Shown: positions 8,003 to 17,259, counted from the stretch's first letter. The stretch: 43,300 bases of DNA from Clostridium sp. (GCA_022773025.1 JALEZF010000100.1:1-43300), one strand, 5' to 3'. Made by a program: numbers and translations. The notes: a model not told the origin generated them from the sequence alone.

Positions 8003-8899
8003 ATGGAAAAGTCAATAGCTCAATATCAGAAAACCTTTGGCATAATAATGAATACTTTAAAACAAAACCCTAAAGTCCTAGCTATATTGGTATCCGGAAG
8101 TATTGTGAATGGGGATTTATGGGATGAATCAGATATAGACATAATGATAATATGTGAGGCAGATAAGAAAAGTGTTAAAAATTTGTATTCAGAAGAAGAA
8201 GGTATACCTGTACATATAAAGGTTATGGAGAAAAATCAGTTTATAAGAGCTTATGAAAGCAATATTAAAGGTAGCAAGTTCCATAGAAATTTAGCGGCTA
8301 GCAGACTGATTTTTTCAAAAGATGACGCCATAACAAACATATATAATGGTGGAAGGTATTGTCCAGACTCCTATAAAGAGAGATGGTCCATGTATTATTT
8401 GGGCATACTCCTAAAGACTATGGGAGTTGCAAGAAAATATTTATACAATAGAGGTTTTTATACAGCGTATAGCGTAACAGTAAGGGCTTTAGATGAGTTC
8501 TCCAAGTTTTATGTTAATTTGTCCGGTTATAGCATAAGTGTTGATGCACTAATAATGGCAACGAATTTAGACGATAGTTTTAAAAATATTGTTGAGAATA
8601 TTTTAAACGGAAAATTTGATGATGAAAGCCTTATATGCAAAACCTTAGACTATATAGAATCAAGAGTTGAAGATCTTTTAAAGGAAAGCACTGAATCCCT
8701 TTTAGAGTTTATGAGGGATGAAGGCAAAGTTTTAAGTGTAGATGAGATAAAAAATCATCCTGTATTTAAAGATTTCGATATAGACATGGAAGAAATAATT
8801 AAGCTTTTATGCAAGAAAGGTTTCGTTCAAAAGATGAGAAGAGACTATAAAACAGATGATGATAGTCTTTTAGTTAAAGAGAACGTGTACTACATATAA
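8003..8899 (+). CDS. Nucleotidyltransferase-domain protein (pol-beta superfamily)
   Basis: A 298-residue protein whose first 60 residues contain the pol-beta nucleotidyltransferase signature: GS (32-33) in LVSGSIVNGDLWDESDIDIMII, with metal-binding Asp44 and Asp46 as DxD. Proteins of this fold transfer a nucleotide to antibiotics, proteins or RNA. The remaining 230 residues are largely helical and show no second motif I recognise, so the substrate is unknown. The ATG at 8003 was chosen for its strong AAGAGGAGGAG ribosome-binding site, over an upstream ATG at 7979 with none. It has its own promoter and is followed by a hairpin before the MocR-type gene. An antibiotic adenylyltransferase is possible but not supported by any specific motif. 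Confidence 0.8.
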   Translation: MEKSIAQYQKTFGIIMNTLKQNPKVLAILVSGSIVNGDLWDESDIDIMIICEADKKSVKNLYSEEEGIPVHIKVMEKNQFIRAYESNIKGSKFHRNLAASRLIFSKDDAITNIYNGGRYCPDSYKERWSMYYLGILLKTMGVARKYLYNRGFYTAYSVTVRALDEFSKFYVNLSGYSISVDALIMATNLDDSFKNIVENILNGKFDDESLICKTLDYIESRVEDLLKESTESLLEFMRDEGKVLSVDEIKNHPVFKDFDIDMEEIIKLLCKKGFVQKMRRDYKTDDDSLLVKENVYYI

Positions 8900-8929
8900 A
8901 GGACTCCTCTTACTATAAGAGGAGCCTTT
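8898..8929 (+). terminator. Hairpin terminator or attenuator after the nucleotidyltransferase
   Basis: CTCCTCTTA pairs with TAAGAGGAG around a 3-nt loop, extended by AAAGG/CCTTT after a single bulged A. The trailing T-run is short, so read-through into the next gene is likely. Confidence 0.6.
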
Positions 8930-8956
8930 CCATATAAAAGGGGGTGAAATCTAGGT

Positions 8957-10363
8957 ATGAAGAAGTATTTAATAAATTTTGAAGAGGGTGTGCCAAAATA
9001 TGTGCAGATAGCAAAGCATATAAAAAGGCTTATAGACAAAGGAAAAATATTAAATGAAGAAAAACTTCCTCCAATAAGAAGCTTGGCGAAAGTACTTGAA
9101 GTAAACAATGTGACCATAGTAAATGCATACAAAAAACTTCAAGATGAGGGCTATGCAAGGCAAAAGATGGGCAGCGGAACCTATGCTAAAAAGAAGGAAA
9201 ATACATTGTCTTTCAAAAGGGAATATTCTCACACATTTAAAAGATTAAATTCAAAAACAATGAAGGAAATAATAGATTTTGCGGGAGAAACTGCAAGTAG
9301 TACATATTTTCCTGTGGAGGATTTTAAAAAAGTTTTAAATGATGTTATAGATAGAGATGGAGCTGAAGCACTTACATATCAGGAGGCTTTAGGGGATGAA
9401 GGCCTTAGAAAAATAATCTATGGAAGTTTTTGGGGTAAAGATATAGATTTCAATGATATACTAATAGTTTCAGGAGCACAGCAAGGTATAGATATAGTTT
9501 CAAAAGCTCTTATAAACATCAATGATGATGTTATAGTAGAAAAGCCTACCTATGGTGGAGCATTAAGCGTGTTTAATGGGAGACGGGCGAATATTTACGA
9601 GATACCCATGGAAAAGGATGGCATTGATTTATGGGAATTAGAAAAAATTCTTATGAAGAATAATGTGAAGGTACTCTATACTATGAGCTATTTTCAAAAT
9701 CCTACGGGAGGTACTTATTCTCTAGAAAAGAAACTTAGAATCTTAGAATTGGCAGATATGTATGATTTTTATATTGTGGAAGATGACTACTTGTCGGAGC
9801 TTATCTTTGACAAGGACATCACATACAAAAGCTTTAAATCTCTCGATAAGAATGATAGAGTCATATATATAAAGAGTTTTTCGAAGATATTCCTTCCAGG
9901 AATAAGAATAGGATATATGATAAGTCCAAGGAAATTCAGAGAGTCCATACAAAATTGTAAGGTAAACACAGATATAGCTACCTCCAGTCTTATGCAAAGA
10001 GCGTTGTCTCTTTATATTGAAGAGGGATTTTGGAAAAAGCATATACTTTTCTTGAATAAGGAGTATAGTGCGAGATATAATTATATGGAGCAGTATCTAA
10101 AAGAAAAATTTAAAGATAAAGTGGACTTTTTAAGCCCAGGGGGAGGACTTAACTTTTTTATCCACTTAAATGACAGTGTCAGGATGGATTCTACAGAGCT
10201 TTTTTATAGAGCTCGTGATAAAAAAGTTTTAATAACTCCAGGGGTTATATTCTATAAGAATTTTAGAGATGGCCTTAGATACTTCAGAATAGGATATTCT
10301 CAAACTTCAATAGAAAAGATAAAAGAAGGTTTAGACATTTTATATAATTTGATGGAGGAGTAA
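8957..10363 (+). CDS. MocR/PdxR-type transcription regulator (GntR HTH fused to aminotransferase domain)
   Basis: A 468-residue fusion. Residues 1-75 are a GntR-type winged helix (PKYVQIAKHIKRLIDKGKI, then LPPIRSLAKVLEVNNVTIVNAYKKL). From about residue 100 follows a class-I aminotransferase fold with the NPTGG loop and the PLP lysine in SFSKIFLPGIRIGY, so the cofactor site looks intact. MocR proteins use PLP or its adducts as signal and control vitamin B6, GABA or amino-acid genes; the target here is not evident because no pdx or gab genes lie nearby. It ends one nucleotide before yigZ, which has GGAGGAG within its last codons, so the two are probably co-translated. Confidence 0.88.
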   Translation: MKKYLINFEEGVPKYVQIAKHIKRLIDKGKILNEEKLPPIRSLAKVLEVNNVTIVNAYKKLQDEGYARQKMGSGTYAKKKENTLSFKREYSHTFKRLNSKTMKEIIDFAGETASSTYFPVEDFKKVLNDVIDRDGAEALTYQEALGDEGLRKIIYGSFWGKDIDFNDILIVSGAQQGIDIVSKALININDDVIVEKPTYGGALSVFNGRRANIYEIPMEKDGIDLWELEKILMKNNVKVLYTMSYFQNPTGGTYSLEKKLRILELADMYDFYIVEDDYLSELIFDKDITYKSFKSLDKNDRVIYIKSFSKIFLPGIRIGYMISPRKFRESIQNCKVNTDIATSSLMQRALSLYIEEGFWKKHILFLNKEYSARYNYMEQYLKEKFKDKVDFLSPGGGLNFFIHLNDSVRMDSTELFYRARDKKVLITPGVIFYKNFRDGLRYFRIGYSQTSIEKIKEGLDILYNLMEE

Positions 10364-10364
10364 T

Positions 10365-11015
10365 ATGAGCTATAAAACCATAAAAGAGCTTAGAGCTACT
10401 GATGAGTTTGAAGAAAAAAAATCTTTATTTATAGGAAATGTGAAAAGAGTAGAGAATGAGGCAGAGGCAAGAGCCTTTATAGATGAGATAAAGAGTCAGC
10501 ATAAACAAGCAACTCACAATGTATATGCTTATGTAATAGGCGAAAATATGGGCATTCAGCGTTATACCGATGATGGTGAACCGCAAGGAACAGCGGGGAT
10601 ACCAGCGTTAGAGGTTATAAAAAAGAACGGCATAACAGATTGCGCTGTAGTTGTAACTAGATATTTTGGAGGAGTGCTCCTTGGAACAGGAGGACTTACT
10701 AGGGCATATACAAAGGGCGCTAGTATTGCTATAAAAGCCGCAGGAATAGTTGAGAAGGTAAAAGGTCTTGAAGTTAACCTGACTCTTGATTATGATTTGC
10801 TTGGAAAAATACAATATATATGTGGCCAGAACAGCTGGCATATAGAGGACTCCGAATATACGGATAAAGTTAAGATAAAGCTCTTATGTGAGAAATCTTT
10901 AGTGGAGTCAGTAGAAAAAGAATTTATAGAAGCTACCAATGGAAAGATAGCCATAGAAAAATCAGAAGAAGATATATATTTTAAAGAGGGAACAAGACTT
11001 TTTAAAAATATATAG
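10365..11015 (+). CDS. yigZ: YigZ/IMPACT family protein
   Basis: A 216-residue protein with the IMPACT N-terminal domain: FIGNVKRV, then the HNVYAYVIG segment, RYTDDGEPQGTAGIPALEVI and VVTRYFGGVLLGTGGLTRAY, all hallmark stretches. The C-terminal part (about 140-210) fits the small alpha/beta domain of bacterial YigZ. The family resembles eukaryotic IMPACT, a regulator of Gcn2; the bacterial function is not settled. It starts 1 nt after the MocR-type gene with GGAGGAG upstream. Confidence 0.9.
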   Translation: MSYKTIKELRATDEFEEKKSLFIGNVKRVENEAEARAFIDEIKSQHKQATHNVYAYVIGENMGIQRYTDDGEPQGTAGIPALEVIKKNGITDCAVVVTRYFGGVLLGTGGLTRAYTKGASIAIKAAGIVEKVKGLEVNLTLDYDLLGKIQYICGQNSWHIEDSEYTDKVKIKLLCEKSLVESVEKEFIEATNGKIAIEKSEEDIYFKEGTRLFKNI

Positions 11016-11019
11016 CAAG

Positions 11020-11049
11020 TTGAAACTATGGTATATTATGTGATATAAT
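11020..11049 (+). promoter_or_regulatory. Sigma-A promoter of yebC
   Basis: TTGAAA, an 18-nt spacer and a perfect TATAAT (11044-11049), about 100 nt before the yebC ATG. Confidence 0.6.
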
Positions 11050-11150
11050 AATTTGGAATTTTCGTTTCACAAGACTTAATGATTTAAGCCATTGTAATTA
11101 AAATATTATTTATAGTTTATATATTTAGATGTGATAGGAGGACGATTATA

Positions 11151-11888
11151 ATGTCAGGACATTCAAAGTGGCATAATATTCAAGCAAAAAAAGGTAAAAC
11201 AGATGCAAAAAGAGCTAAGATATTTACTAAGATAGGTAAAGAAATCGTTGTTGCAGTTAAAAGTGGAGGGGCAAATCTAGATTCTAACAGCAAGTTAAGA
11301 GACGTAGTTGCAAAAGCTAAGGCTGCAAATATGCCTAATGATAACATAACAAGAGCTATAAAGAAGGCTGCTGGAGAAGCAAACTCAGTAAACTACGAAA
11401 ATATAGTTTATGAAGGATACGGTCCAAGTGGAGTTGCTGTAATAGTTGATGTTCTTACAGACAACAAGAATAGATCAGCAGGAAATGTTAGAAATGCTTT
11501 CACAAAGGGTGGCGGAAACATGGGTAACTCAGGTTGCGTAGGTTTCATGTTCCAAGAAAAAGGTGAAATCATAATAGAAAAAGCTGATTTAGATGAAGAT
11601 GAAATAATGATGATGGCTTTAGATGCTGGTGCAGAGGATTTCGCATCAGAAGAAGAAGTATTCGTAGTTACAACATCTCCAGAAGATTTCGGAACAGTAA
11701 GAGAAGCTTTAGAAGCAGAAGGATTAGAGTTCTTAGAAGCTGGAGTAAAGATGATTCCAGATACATATACTGAAATCAACGAAGACGATGCTAAGAAGTT
11801 CCAAAAGATGCTAGACTTACTTGAAGATGATGACGACGTTCAAGAAGTTTACCACAATGCAGAGTTCCCAGAAGGATGGGATGAATAA
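11151..11888 (+). CDS. yebC: YebC/PmpR family DNA-binding or translation factor
   Basis: A 245-residue protein, the normal family length, opening with the invariant [14 protein letters not shown]. It continues with [13 protein letters not shown], the [14 protein letters not shown] stretch, [13 protein letters not shown] and an acidic C-terminus ending in [10 protein letters not shown]. The family is annotated as a transcriptional regulator, and recent work on relatives points to help with ribosome stalling at proline runs. AGGAGG precedes the ATG. The codon use is more even than its neighbours, suggesting high expression. It stands alone between a promoter and a terminator. Confidence 0.95.
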   Translation: MSGHSKWHNIQAKKGKTDAKRAKIFTKIGKEIVVAVKSGGANLDSNSKLRDVVAKAKAANMPNDNITRAIKKAAGEANSVNYENIVYEGYGPSGVAVIVDVLTDNKNRSAGNVRNAFTKGGGNMGNSGCVGFMFQEKGEIIIEKADLDEDEIMMMALDAGAEDFASEEEVFVVTTSPEDFGTVREALEAEGLEFLEAGVKMIPDTYTEINEDDAKKFQKMLDLLEDDDDVQEVYHNAEFPEGWDE

Positions 11889-11889
11889 T

Positions 11890-11929
11890 ACTGTTAAATT
11901 CACTGATATTCAGTTTTAGCAGTGTTTTT
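11890..11929 (+). terminator. Terminator of yebC
   Basis: ACTGTTAAA pairs with TTTAGCAGT (one G-U), then after a 3-nt bulge ACTGA pairs with TCAGT; five T residues follow. Confidence 0.7.
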
Positions 11930-12032
11930 ACAATATATTTTACAGAAGGTAAAAGTAATATGGAGAAGTGAAAACCCTCTCCATTATGATAAATGTTAAC
12001 AAAAAGCATAGTTTTGAGTATGGTGTTCATTT

Positions 12033-12089
12033 AGAAGCTACTTTTCAAAGCAGATTAACAAATAATTTGTTTTGAAGGGTGGCTTTTTT
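12033..12089 (+). terminator. Strong terminator immediately before the integrase remnant
   Basis: AAGCTACTTTTCAAA pairs over all 15 positions (with G-U pairs) with TTTGAAGGGTGGCTT, extended two pairs outward. A second hairpin, AACAAAT/ATTTGTT, fills the loop, and a T-run closes it. It ends only 5 nt before the recombinase fragment start, so that fragment is probably not expressed from upstream. Confidence 0.75.
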
Positions 12090-12093
12090 ATTT

Positions 12094-12381
12094 ATGTTAG
12101 TAGATGATATTGTAAAAGAATTTATTTTTGAGTTACAGGTACAGAATTATACACCTAGAACAATAAATGGATATAAGAACAATATTTTAAAGTTCATGAA
12201 ATACTGTAAACAAGAATTTGAAGTTGTTGAATTAGAGAAAATAAACCATATTCATATTAAAAAGTATTTTCAGTATTTATTAAGTAAAGGAAGAAGTTCT
12301 GTTTATGTAAATAATATTTTAAAGAACATAAGGGCATTTTTCAAGTATTGCTATAAGGAAGAATATATAAACAGAAATTAA
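12094..12381 (+). pseudogene. Truncated tyrosine recombinase/integrase (N-terminal core-binding domain only)
   Basis: About 95 residues that read as the SAM-like N-terminal domain of XerC/XerD-type or phage integrases: LQVQNYTPRTINGYKNNILKF, then LEKINHIHIKKYFQYLLSKGRSS, VNNILKNIRAFFKYCYKEEYI. The frame stops (TAA 12379-12381) where the family normally continues to the catalytic domain, so the Arg-His-Arg-Tyr active site is absent. The following 300 bases hold no continuation in any frame that I could find. It is a leftover of an integrative element; alternatively it is a tiny DNA-binding protein, which I consider less likely. Confidence 0.75.
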
Positions 12382-12632
12382 GAAGGAATGGAAGATTACT
12401 ATATAATTTTATAAGTATATAAATATAGAGATTTTCCTATAATAAATTTTAGAAGATAATAGTTAAAAAACATAGTTAATATGAATAATTAATACTCGTT
12501 CATAGAAAATAAATAAGTTAAATTCATCTATATTTTGAGAAAATATAGATGAAATATATGATGGAATCATTTACAATAGTTAGATGCCTAATTAATTTTT
12601 TGTTAAGTGAAGATAAAATATAAAGAAATATA
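12382..12632. other. Non-coding AT-rich stretch with a 14-bp hairpin
   Basis: No gene was found here. The only clear structure is TTCATCTATATTTT (12523-12536) inverted as AAAATATAGATGAA (12540-12553) with a 3-nt GAG loop and no T-run. The rest looks like decayed sequence between the integrase stub and the marR promoter. Confidence 0.5.
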
Positions 12633-12661
12633 TTGCACTTTATAGAATATGAACATAAAAT
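12633..12661 (+). promoter_or_regulatory. Promoter of the marR-ABC operon
   Basis: TTGCAC, a 17-nt spacer and TAAAAT (12656-12661). The predicted start near 12668 lies inside the palindrome at 12667. Confidence 0.55.
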
Positions 12662-12666
12662 AATAA

Positions 12667-12682
12667 TTAGTCAGCTAACTAA
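12667..12682. promoter_or_regulatory. Putative MarR operator
   Basis: TTAGTCAGCTAACTAA is a palindrome apart from one mismatched pair, centred on AGCT. It overlaps the predicted transcription start, just before the ribosome-binding site of the MarR gene. Position and symmetry suit autorepression. Confidence 0.55.
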
Positions 12683-12694
12683 AGGAGGGGGATT

Positions 12695-13177
12695 ATGGAA
12701 GAAATGAATGATGATTCTCTAAGACATATCTTTATGCAGGTTACAAGACTACAGTTTTTAAGAAGTCATTCATTGCTTGAAAATACAGGCATGTATCCTG
12801 GACAGCCACCATTTATTCTAGCATTAGATAGAAAGAATGGTCAAAGTCAAAAGGAGTTAGGAGAAACTTTAGGAGTAAAAGCATCTACAATTACTGTTAT
12901 GACACAAAGATTGGAGAAAAACGGTATTGTAGAGAGAAAGCAGGACAAAAAAGATCAGAGGAAATCAAGAATATTCTTAACAGATAAGGGAAAAGAAGTT
13001 TGTAAAGAATTAAAAACCATACATGATCAAATAACAGATGAGTGCTTTAAAGGTCTTACTGTAGATGAAAAAGTGATTTTTAGAAGATTACTTATGCAGA
13101 TTAGAGATAATCTGACAGAAGTTTGTAAAAATGCAGATATAAAAGGTATAGAAGAATTTTGCAGACATCATAAATAG
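12695..13177 (+). CDS. MarR-family transcription regulator
   Basis: A 160-residue winged-helix protein. The DNA-binding part runs over about residues 45-105: QSQKELGETLGVKASTITVMTQRLEKNGIV with recognition helix and then the wing around ERKQDKKDQRKSRIFLTDKG. The flanking N- and C-terminal helices would form the dimer. It is the first gene of an operon with two ABC half-transporters, 15 nt apart, the usual arrangement of a repressor that controls its own efflux pump. A palindromic operator sits at the predicted transcription start. The ribosome-binding site is AAGGAGGGGG. The inducing ligand cannot be inferred. Confidence 0.93.
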   Translation: MEEMNDDSLRHIFMQVTRLQFLRSHSLLENTGMYPGQPPFILALDRKNGQSQKELGETLGVKASTITVMTQRLEKNGIVERKQDKKDQRKSRIFLTDKGKEVCKELKTIHDQITDECFKGLTVDEKVIFRRLLMQIRDNLTEVCKNADIKGIEEFCRHHK

Positions 13178-13192
13178 AATGGAGAGGAATAT

Positions 13193-15415
13193 ATGACAAA
13201 ATTATTTAAGTATTTAAAGAAATATTCTGGGACAGTCATAGTTATAATAATGCTTCTATTAGTTCAGGCATTAAGCGATTTGACACTTCCACAATACACT
13301 TCAAAAATTGTTGATGTGGGTATTCAACAAGGAGGAATAGAATCGCCTGTTCCTAAAGTTATAAGAACATCAGAAATGGATAAGCTCTTTTTATTCGTTA
13401 CTAAAGAAGATAAGGATATAGTTTTAGAAAACTATAATTCTTTAGAAAATGCATCTCTTTCAAAAGAAGGAATTCAAGGAGAGGAGCCTGTCTACGAATT
13501 AAAAGATGATGCGGATATTAAGGAATTAAGCAGCATATTATCTAAACCTATGATAGTTGTTTCTGGACTTGAAAGTGATAGTGATGAAGCAAAGGCTATG
13601 AAAGAAAAAATGATGAAAAATATGCCTCCACAAATGACAGCAGGTGGAGATGTAGATATGTTTAAAGTTTTTTCAATGATGCCAGAAAGTGAATTTGGCA
13701 AGATAAAAGACAGCATAAATGAAGAATTTAATAAGCTTCCAGAAATGATGACATCTCAAGCAGCTATATCTTACGTAAAGGCAGAGTATGATTCCCTTGG
13801 CATTGATACTGGAAAATTACAAAATAACTATATAATCTTTGCAGGAATTAAGATGCTTGGAATAGCTCTTATAAGTGTATTTGCGATGATTACAGTTACT
13901 TTCTTAGCATCGAGAGTTGCCGCATCAGTTGGAAGAGGGCTTAGGGGAAGTGTATTCAATAAAGTTATGTCATTTTCAAATGCTGAAATGGATAAATTCT
14001 CTACAGCATCTCTTATAACTCGTAGTACAAATGATATTCAGCAGGTTCAAATGCTTATAGTAATGCTTTTAAGAATAGTATTTTATGCACCTATAATGGG
14101 TGTTGGAGGAATTATAAAAGTATTAAATACAAATACATCTATGACTTGGATTATAGCGGTGGCAGTAGTTGCCATAATGATAATTATAGGATTCTTATTT
14201 GCAGTTGTTATGCCGAAGTTTAAGATAGTTCAAAAGCTTATAGATAGAGTGAACTTAGTAACTCGTGAAATATTAACTGGTATTCCCGTAATACGTGCAT
14301 TCAGTACACAAAAGTACGAGGAAAAAAGATTTGATAAGGCCAACAATGATTTGACAAAGACAAATATCTTTGTCAACAGAGTAATGTCTTGCATGATGCC
14401 TATGATGATGCTAATAATGAACGGCATATCCATCTTAATAGTTTGGAATGGTGCTCATAGTATAAATGATGGTACAATGCAGGTTGGAGATATGATGGCA
14501 TTTATTCAATATACAATACAGATTATAATGTCATTCTTAATGATTTCCATAGTTTCTATAATGCTCCCAAGAGCAGCGGTATCACTAGACCGTATAGATG
14601 AAGTTATAACTACAGACCCTGTGATAAATGACCCTAAAGAAACTGAAAACTTTGATGAGAACAAGAAAGGATTTGTGGAGTTTAGGAATGTTTCCTTTAG
14701 ATACCCTAATGCAGATGAGGATGTGTTATCTAATATAACCTTTACTGCAAAGCCAGGAGAGACTACTGCATTTATTGGAAGCACAGGAAGCGGAAAATCA
14801 ACTCTTATAAATTTAATACCACGTTTTTTTGATGTTACACAAGGAGAGGTACTTGTTGATGGAGTTGATATAAGAAAAGTTTCTCAGCATGATTTAAGAG
14901 AAAAGATAGGATACGTTCCTCAAAAGGGCGTATTATTCTCAGGAACTATAAATTCAAACTTAAAATATGGAAAAGAAGACTCTACAGAAGAGCAAGTTAT
15001 AAAAGCAGCTAGAATTGCTCAAGCTACAGATTTCATCAGTGCCAAAGAGGAAGGTTTTGATTCGGAAATAGCTCAGGGAGGAACTAATGTATCTGGCGGA
15101 CAGAAACAGAGACTTTCTATAGCAAGAGCTATAGCCAAGGATCCAGAAATCTATATATTTGATGACAGCTTCTCTGCTCTAGATTTTAAGACCGATTCAG
15201 CTTTAAGAAAAGCTTTGAAAGAAGAAATAAGTGACAGTACTGTTTTAATAGTAGCTCAAAGAATAAGTACAATACTGCATGCAGAGCAGATTATAGTACT
15301 TGATGAAGGTAATGTAGTTGGAATAGGAAATCATAAAGAGCTTCTAAAGAACTGTGAAGTATATAAGCAGATAGCTTTATCACAACTTTCAAAGGAGGAG
15401 CTAGATAATGAGTAA
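13193..15415 (+). CDS. ABC exporter half-transporter with degenerate ATPase site (multidrug type)
   Basis: A 740-residue protein: a type-1 exporter membrane domain followed by an ATPase domain from about residue 490. Walker A is GSTGSGKST (near 526) and the signature is VSGGQ. The catalytic position after Walker B is Asp (IYIFDDSFSALD) instead of Glu, and the switch His is Gln (VAQRIST). These substitutions mark the non-catalytic partner of heterodimeric exporters such as TM287/288 and LmrCD. An insertion of about 150 residues lies between the first two helices (acidic, Met-rich, about 45-205), presumably outside the cell. Its end overlaps the next gene by 8 nt, so the two partners are translationally coupled. 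Confidence 0.92.
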   Translation: MTKLFKYLKKYSGTVIVIIMLLLVQALSDLTLPQYTSKIVDVGIQQGGIESPVPKVIRTSEMDKLFLFVTKEDKDIVLENYNSLENASLSKEGIQGEEPVYELKDDADIKELSSILSKPMIVVSGLESDSDEAKAMKEKMMKNMPPQMTAGGDVDMFKVFSMMPESEFGKIKDSINEEFNKLPEMMTSQAAISYVKAEYDSLGIDTGKLQNNYIIFAGIKMLGIALISVFAMITVTFLASRVAASVGRGLRGSVFNKVMSFSNAEMDKFSTASLITRSTNDIQQVQMLIVMLLRIVFYAPIMGVGGIIKVLNTNTSMTWIIAVAVVAIMIIIGFLFAVVMPKFKIVQKLIDRVNLVTREILTGIPVIRAFSTQKYEEKRFDKANNDLTKTNIFVNRVMSCMMPMMMLIMNGISILIVWNGAHSINDGTMQVGDMMAFIQYTIQIIMSFLMISIVSIMLPRAAVSLDRIDEVITTDPVINDPKETENFDENKKGFVEFRNVSFRYPNADEDVLSNITFTAKPGETTAFIGSTGSGKSTLINLIPRFFDVTQGEVLVDGVDIRKVSQHDLREKIGYVPQKGVLFSGTINSNLKYGKEDSTEEQVIKAARIAQATDFISAKEEGFDSEIAQGGTNVSGGQKQRLSIARAIAKDPEIYIFDDSFSALDFKTDSALRKALKEEISDSTVLIVAQRISTILHAEQIIVLDEGNVVGIGNHKELLKNCEVYKQIALSQLSKEELDNE

Positions 15416-17249
15416 AAAAGGATTTGGAGGACCTATGGGCAGAGGAATGAGGGGCCCAGGGGAAAAAGCAAAAGATTTTAAGGGAACCATGAGAAAGCTT
15501 CTAAAATATATAAATAAATTTAAAGTTGCTATATTGGGAGTAATAATATTTGCTATATGTAGTGCAGCCTTCTCAATAATAGGCCCTAAAATTTTAGGAA
15601 GGGCAACCACTGAGATATTTAATGGATTAGTTTCGAAAGTTTCAGGATCAGGAAATGGAATAGATTTCACTAAAATAGAAGAGATATTACTATTTTTATT
15701 AGGACTTTATATTGTGAGTGCTATATTCTCATTTATACAAGGAATAATAATGAGTGGAATCTCTCAAAAGATATGTTATAACCTTAGAAAAGACTTGTCT
15801 GAAAAGATAAATAGAATGCCTATGAAGTATTTTGATACGAAAACTCACGGAGAGGTATTGTCAAGATTCACTAATGATATAGACACTCTAGGACAAAGCT
15901 TAAATCAAAGTATGACACAGCTTATATCATCAATAACTATGCTATTAGGAGCTCTTATAATGATGCTGTCTATAAGCATTCCTATGACAATAGTTGCACT
16001 TTTAATACTACCTATATCATTAGGCCTTATAATGACTATAGTGAAAAAATCACAAAAATACTTTAAGGATCAACAAAAATTCTTAGGAAATGTAAATGGT
16101 CAGGTAGAAGAACTATATGGAGGTCACTCCATAGTAAAGGCCTTCAATAGGGAAGAAAAATCTATCGAAGAATTTAATGAGATAAATAACAACTTATATG
16201 GTTCAGCTTGGAAATCACAGTTTTTATCTGGTATGATGCAGCCTATAATGATGTTTATAGGAAACTTAGGCTATGTTGCAGTTTCCTTAATGGGTGGATG
16301 GCTTGTTATAAGAAAAGCAATAGAAGTCGGAGATATTCAATCCTTTATCATATATGTAAGAAACTTCACTCAGCCAATAGCACAAGTTGCACAAGTAACT
16401 AACCTTTTGCAATCCACAGCAGCAGCTGCAGAAAGAGTTTTTGAATTTTTAGATGAAGAGGAAGAAGATCAAATAGTACCTAACGCTGTATCAGTAAAAG
16501 GCTTAGATGGAAGAGTAGATTTTGATCATGTTCACTTTGGATATAACGAGAACAAGACTATAATAAATGATTTTACAGCCCACATTAGACCGGGACAAAA
16601 AGTAGCAATCGTTGGACCAACAGGTGCAGGAAAAACTACAATGATTAAACTTCTTATGAGATTTTACGATGTAAATAGCGGAGAAATATTAATAGATGGT
16701 CATAATGTTAAAGACTTTAATAGAACTGAACTTAGAGAGATGTTCGGAATGGTTCTTCAAGATACTTGGCTATTTAACGGAAGTATAATGGATAATATAA
16801 GATACGGAAGATTAGATGCTACGGATGAAGAAGTAATAGAAGCTGCAAAAGCGGCTCATGTTCATCACTTTGTAAAAACACTTCCAGATGGATATAAAAT
16901 GGAGCTTAATGAAGAAGGCAGCAATGTGTCTCAAGGTCAAAAGCAACTTTTAACTATTGCTAGAGCTATCCTTGCAGACCCTAAGATATTAATTCTTGAT
17001 GAAGCTACAAGCTCTGTTGACACTAGAACAGAAGTTTTAATACAAAAGGCAATGGATAACTTAATGAAAGGAAGAACTAGCTTCGTAATTGCTCATAGAT
17101 TATCTACTATTAGAGACGCAGATTTAATTTTAGTTATGAATGAAGGAGATATAGTTGAGCAAGGAAGTCATGAAGAATTATTAGCTAAAGGCGGATTCTA
17201 CGCTAAGCTATATAATTCACAATTTGAAAGGTCAGAAGAAGCAGTTTAA
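15408..17249 (+). CDS. ABC exporter half-transporter, catalytic partner (multidrug type)
   Basis: A 613-residue partner of the preceding half-transporter. It has a Gly/Met/Arg-rich N-terminal tail (about 25 residues), six membrane helices, and an ATPase domain with canonical Walker A GPTGAGKTT, signature VSQGQ, Walker B ILILDEATSSVD with catalytic Glu, and switch His in IAHRLST. Together the pair has one intact and one degenerate ATP site as in LmrCD-type drug efflux pumps; one sequence deviation is VSQGQ in place of VSGGQ, which is common in this subfamily. The start overlaps the previous stop, with AAAGGAGG just upstream. The operon ends at the repeat-type terminator beginning at 17260. Confidence 0.93.
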   Translation: MSKKGFGGPMGRGMRGPGEKAKDFKGTMRKLLKYINKFKVAILGVIIFAICSAAFSIIGPKILGRATTEIFNGLVSKVSGSGNGIDFTKIEEILLFLLGLYIVSAIFSFIQGIIMSGISQKICYNLRKDLSEKINRMPMKYFDTKTHGEVLSRFTNDIDTLGQSLNQSMTQLISSITMLLGALIMMLSISIPMTIVALLILPISLGLIMTIVKKSQKYFKDQQKFLGNVNGQVEELYGGHSIVKAFNREEKSIEEFNEINNNLYGSAWKSQFLSGMMQPIMMFIGNLGYVAVSLMGGWLVIRKAIEVGDIQSFIIYVRNFTQPIAQVAQVTNLLQSTAAAAERVFEFLDEEEEDQIVPNAVSVKGLDGRVDFDHVHFGYNENKTIINDFTAHIRPGQKVAIVGPTGAGKTTMIKLLMRFYDVNSGEILIDGHNVKDFNRTELREMFGMVLQDTWLFNGSIMDNIRYGRLDATDEEVIEAAKAAHVHHFVKTLPDGYKMELNEEGSNVSQGQKQLLTIARAILADPKILILDEATSSVDTRTEVLIQKAMDNLMKGRTSFVIAHRLSTIRDADLILVMNEGDIVEQGSHEELLAKGGFYAKLYNSQFERSEEAV

Positions 17250-17259
17250 AGAGAATAAG

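Noticed and set aside
11408-11779. Minus-strand 123-codon open frame inside yebC
   Set aside because: yebC is a full-length conserved protein on the plus strand; the antisense frame is Ser-rich, as expected from the complement of its codons.
12094-12381. A complete small DNA-binding protein
   Set aside because: The sequence is the N-terminal half-domain of tyrosine recombinases and stops just where the catalytic domain should begin; decay is the simpler reading.
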